The notes below the pieces were generated by a model. That model saw only the letters and a program-made list of their open reading frames with translations, was not told the origin of the DNA and did not search any database. From Marinilabilia sp. UBA5340 (GTDB lineage Bacteria; Bacteroidota; Bacteroidia; Bacteroidales; Marinilabiliaceae): a stretch of 14,667 bases of DNA. The DNA is taken from positions 1-14,667 of the forward strand of contig DHQK01000212.1 of the NCBI GenBank assembly GCA_002411085.1. The letters are read 5' to 3'. The translations under genes and the position numbers were made by a program. This document shows positions 12,837 through 14,667 of this stretch, piece by piece (within the stretch, counting starts at the first letter, position 1; every line of letters starts with the position of its first letter).

Positions 12837-14667
12837 ATGGATTCATTCATTGTAGTTTTTACCAACCGATTAAATATAGGATTGGCCGCAACGGCCTATC
12901 ATGCCGTATTTCATCAAAACAGTCCCATTGAATTACTGGAACATGTTACCCCTGAACACATCAGAAAAAATGAATCTGCTTACAGCGAGGATCAAAAAGA
13001 AATTGTAGAATTACTGCATACGATTTCAGACAAAGAACTTTTCAAAAGATTCAGTCGGGACAATAATTTACGGGAATTCAAAAACAATATCCCTCCCAAA
13101 ATATTAAACGAAAGAATCAGACCGTATATCGAAAGCAAGATGTACAAACTTATACAGATTCTCTCTCAATCTCAGGATCAAACCTATTACAAGCAATCGG
13201 GATACAGTAACTTGTATGCCACCGACAAACTGAAAATTCCATTTACTCCCTGCAAGCCGATTTTCAGAGTAGACATTGCCGGAGAGGAAATGCATTACAG
13301 CCTGAAATTCAAGCAAGGAAACGAATTTATCTCTTTCCACAAAAAAGAGCCGGAAATAATATGTCATGATCCTGCAGTCATTAAATGCGGACAAAGAATT
13401 TACTTTTTCAACCTTTTCGACAGTGGTAAACTCAAACCCTTTAAGGAAAAAGAATACATCCACCTGAGAGGAGAACGGGTTATCGATACCTATATGGAAA
13501 AGTTCATCAGCAATGTGGTGGAACTTTTTGAAGTTCAGGGAACAGGTTTTTCAGTGGAAAACATTGAAGATCGCCCTCTCCCCTCCCTGTATCTGGAAAA
13601 AAATCTGGCCCTGCAACCGGTACTGAGAATCAGATTCACCTACGGACACCGAACCGTAGACCCTAATCGTAAAACTAATGTGTTTGTCGATTATATAAAA
13701 AAAGAAGGGCACTATATATTTCGACGTTTTCCCCGTGATTTTGAAACAGAGCTTAAGCTCTCCGCTTTACTTCAGGAATACGGACTTATTCAAACTGAAG
13801 AAATGTCGTTCATGCATCCGGATGACAAGGGAAGCAGCACTCCCGCAGGCCCCGAAAATCTTATTGAATGGATTCGCGATAATCAGTCTGTTCTATCCGA
13901 GAACCAAATTGAAACCGTACTGAAACCCAATGAAAAGCAATTCAATATTGCACCGGTAAAAGTACTTTTCGAAACGGAGACCAATAAGATGGATTGGTTC
14001 GACATCAAAAGCATTATTGAAATCCCTCCATTCCGCATTCCGTTTGTGAAATTTCGAAAAAATATTCTGAATGGTGACCGCAACTACCAATTACCTGACG
14101 GAAGCATTTTTATCATTCCCAAATCGTGGTTCTCAAAATACACAGACCTTTTCAACTTTGGTCAGACCGACGGCGACAACATTAAACTCCCCAAAACCTA
14201 TTATCACTTACTGGAAGAGCTCAACAGTGAAGAAATAGAAGGAATTTCCACCCCTGAATTTCCTCAAATAACAGAACATAAAACCACTCCCCTTCCCGGT
14301 GGTCTGAATGCCACTTTGCGCCCCTATCAGGTGGAGGGTTTTCAATGGATGGAATTCCTGAAAGCCAATAATTTCGGAGGCATCCTTGCCGATGATATGG
14401 GATTGGGAAAAACTCTTCAAACCATCACATTGCTCTTGCATAACTACAAAGACAACAACAAGGAAGCACTTGAAAGTCAGGACAACCAGCTGTCCCTCTT
14501 CGAATCGCATATTGAAGGCTTTAATCAGTCGGGGCGCCCCCCCTCACTCATCGTGATGCCCACTTCCCTGGTACATAACTGGGACAATGAAATTAAAAAA
14601 TTTGCCCCGGCCCTGAAAACCTATATTTACACCGGAAGCAATCGCGCACGATCGAAAGATCTCTGGA
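12837..14667 (+). CDS. SNF2-family DEAD/DEAH helicase-like ATPase, 3' end outside window
   Basis: The frame is open from ATG 12837 to the window end, giving 610 complete residues. Residues 1 to about 485 are an N-terminal region with no motif I recognise; I see no cysteine/histidine pattern of a SWIM zinc finger. The SNF2 ATPase then begins: LRPYQVEGFQWM (from 494, Q-motif-like), the Walker A box DDMGLGKT (519-526, Lys525), and motif Ia SLIVMPTSLVHNW (570-582). About 35 residues rich in Asn, Gln, Glu and Ser (533-568) are inserted between the last two. Walker B (DEAH/DEGH), motifs III-VI and the second lobe must lie beyond the window. Bacterial SNF2 proteins are double-strand translocases implicated in RNA polymerase recycling or DNA remodelling; which applies here is unknown. 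It diverges from the quinone reductase gene. Confidence 0.9.
   Translation, partial: MDSFIVVFTNRLNIGLAATAYHAVFHQNSPIELLEHVTPEHIRKNESAYSEDQKEIVELLHTISDKELFKRFSRDNNLREFKNNIPPKILNERIRPYIESKMYKLIQILSQSQDQTYYKQSGYSNLYATDKLKIPFTPCKPIFRVDIAGEEMHYSLKFKQGNEFISFHKKEPEIICHDPAVIKCGQRIYFFNLFDSGKLKPFKEKEYIHLRGERVIDTYMEKFISNVVELFEVQGTGFSVENIEDRPLPSLYLEKNLALQPVLRIRFTYGHRTVDPNRKTNVFVDYIKKEGHYIFRRFPRDFETELKLSALLQEYGLIQTEEMSFMHPDDKGSSTPAGPENLIEWIRDNQSVLSENQIETVLKPNEKQFNIAPVKVLFETETNKMDWFDIKSIIEIPPFRIPFVKFRKNILNGDRNYQLPDGSIFIIPKSWFSKYTDLFNFGQTDGDNIKLPKTYYHLLEELNSEEIEGISTPEFPQITEHKTTPLPGGLNATLRPYQVEGFQWMEFLKANNFGGILADDMGLGKTLQTITLLLHNYKDNNKEALESQDNQLSLFESHIEGFNQSGRPPSLIVMPTSLVHNWDNEIKKFAPALKTYIYTGSNRARSKDLW

Overview
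The window looks like ordinary chromosome from a member of the Bacteroidota, probably a marine or anaerobic lineage near Marinilabiliales (the order is inferred). Three things point there. Several promoters match the Bacteroidota -7 box TAnnTTTG. Starts lack Shine-Dalgarno sequences. The protein families are typical of the phylum: an OmpA protein with TPR, PD40 and regulatory-like domains, and a giant Reg_prop/Y_Y_Y sensor ending in a LuxR-type helix-turn-helix. I see no transposase, phage gene, CRISPR array, rRNA or tRNA.

Layout. Bases 1-1125 hold the 3' part of an SGNH/GDSL hydrolase, followed by a strong terminator. Bases 1126-1733 contain no convincing gene but are rich in nested inverted repeats. 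sfsA (minus) and a small YkgJ-type cysteine-cluster gene (plus) diverge from a symmetric promoter region. A HEAT-repeat protein follows (minus). Next is a two-gene minus-strand operon (8577 to 3675): a PorE-like OmpA-family envelope protein, then a membrane-spanning one-component regulator. A 510-base gene-free stretch (8578-9087) contains a 161-base imperfect palindrome. A GNAT acetyltransferase and a PlsC-type acyltransferase follow on the minus strand. rplS (ribosomal protein L19, plus) has a recognisable promoter and a foldable leader, and converges on a yigZ/IMPACT-family gene (minus). Upstream of yigZ lies a compact promoter-hairpin unit that also encodes a possible 37-residue peptide. 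The last two genes diverge: a flavodoxin-fold NAD(P)H:quinone reductase (minus) and a SNF2-family helicase (plus) cut off by the window end.

Functionally this is mostly housekeeping: translation, phospholipid synthesis, redox and DNA/RNA-dependent ATPase. The one clear module is the OmpA-like protein plus membrane-tethered transcription factor, which may couple cell-envelope state to transcription. The most unusual material is non-coding: two large palindromic regions (1300-1493 and 8654-8814), the L19 leader, the small minus-strand unit at 11838-11985, and a Fur/PerR-like 7-1-7 operator at 12734-12748. I found no clearly new multi-gene system.
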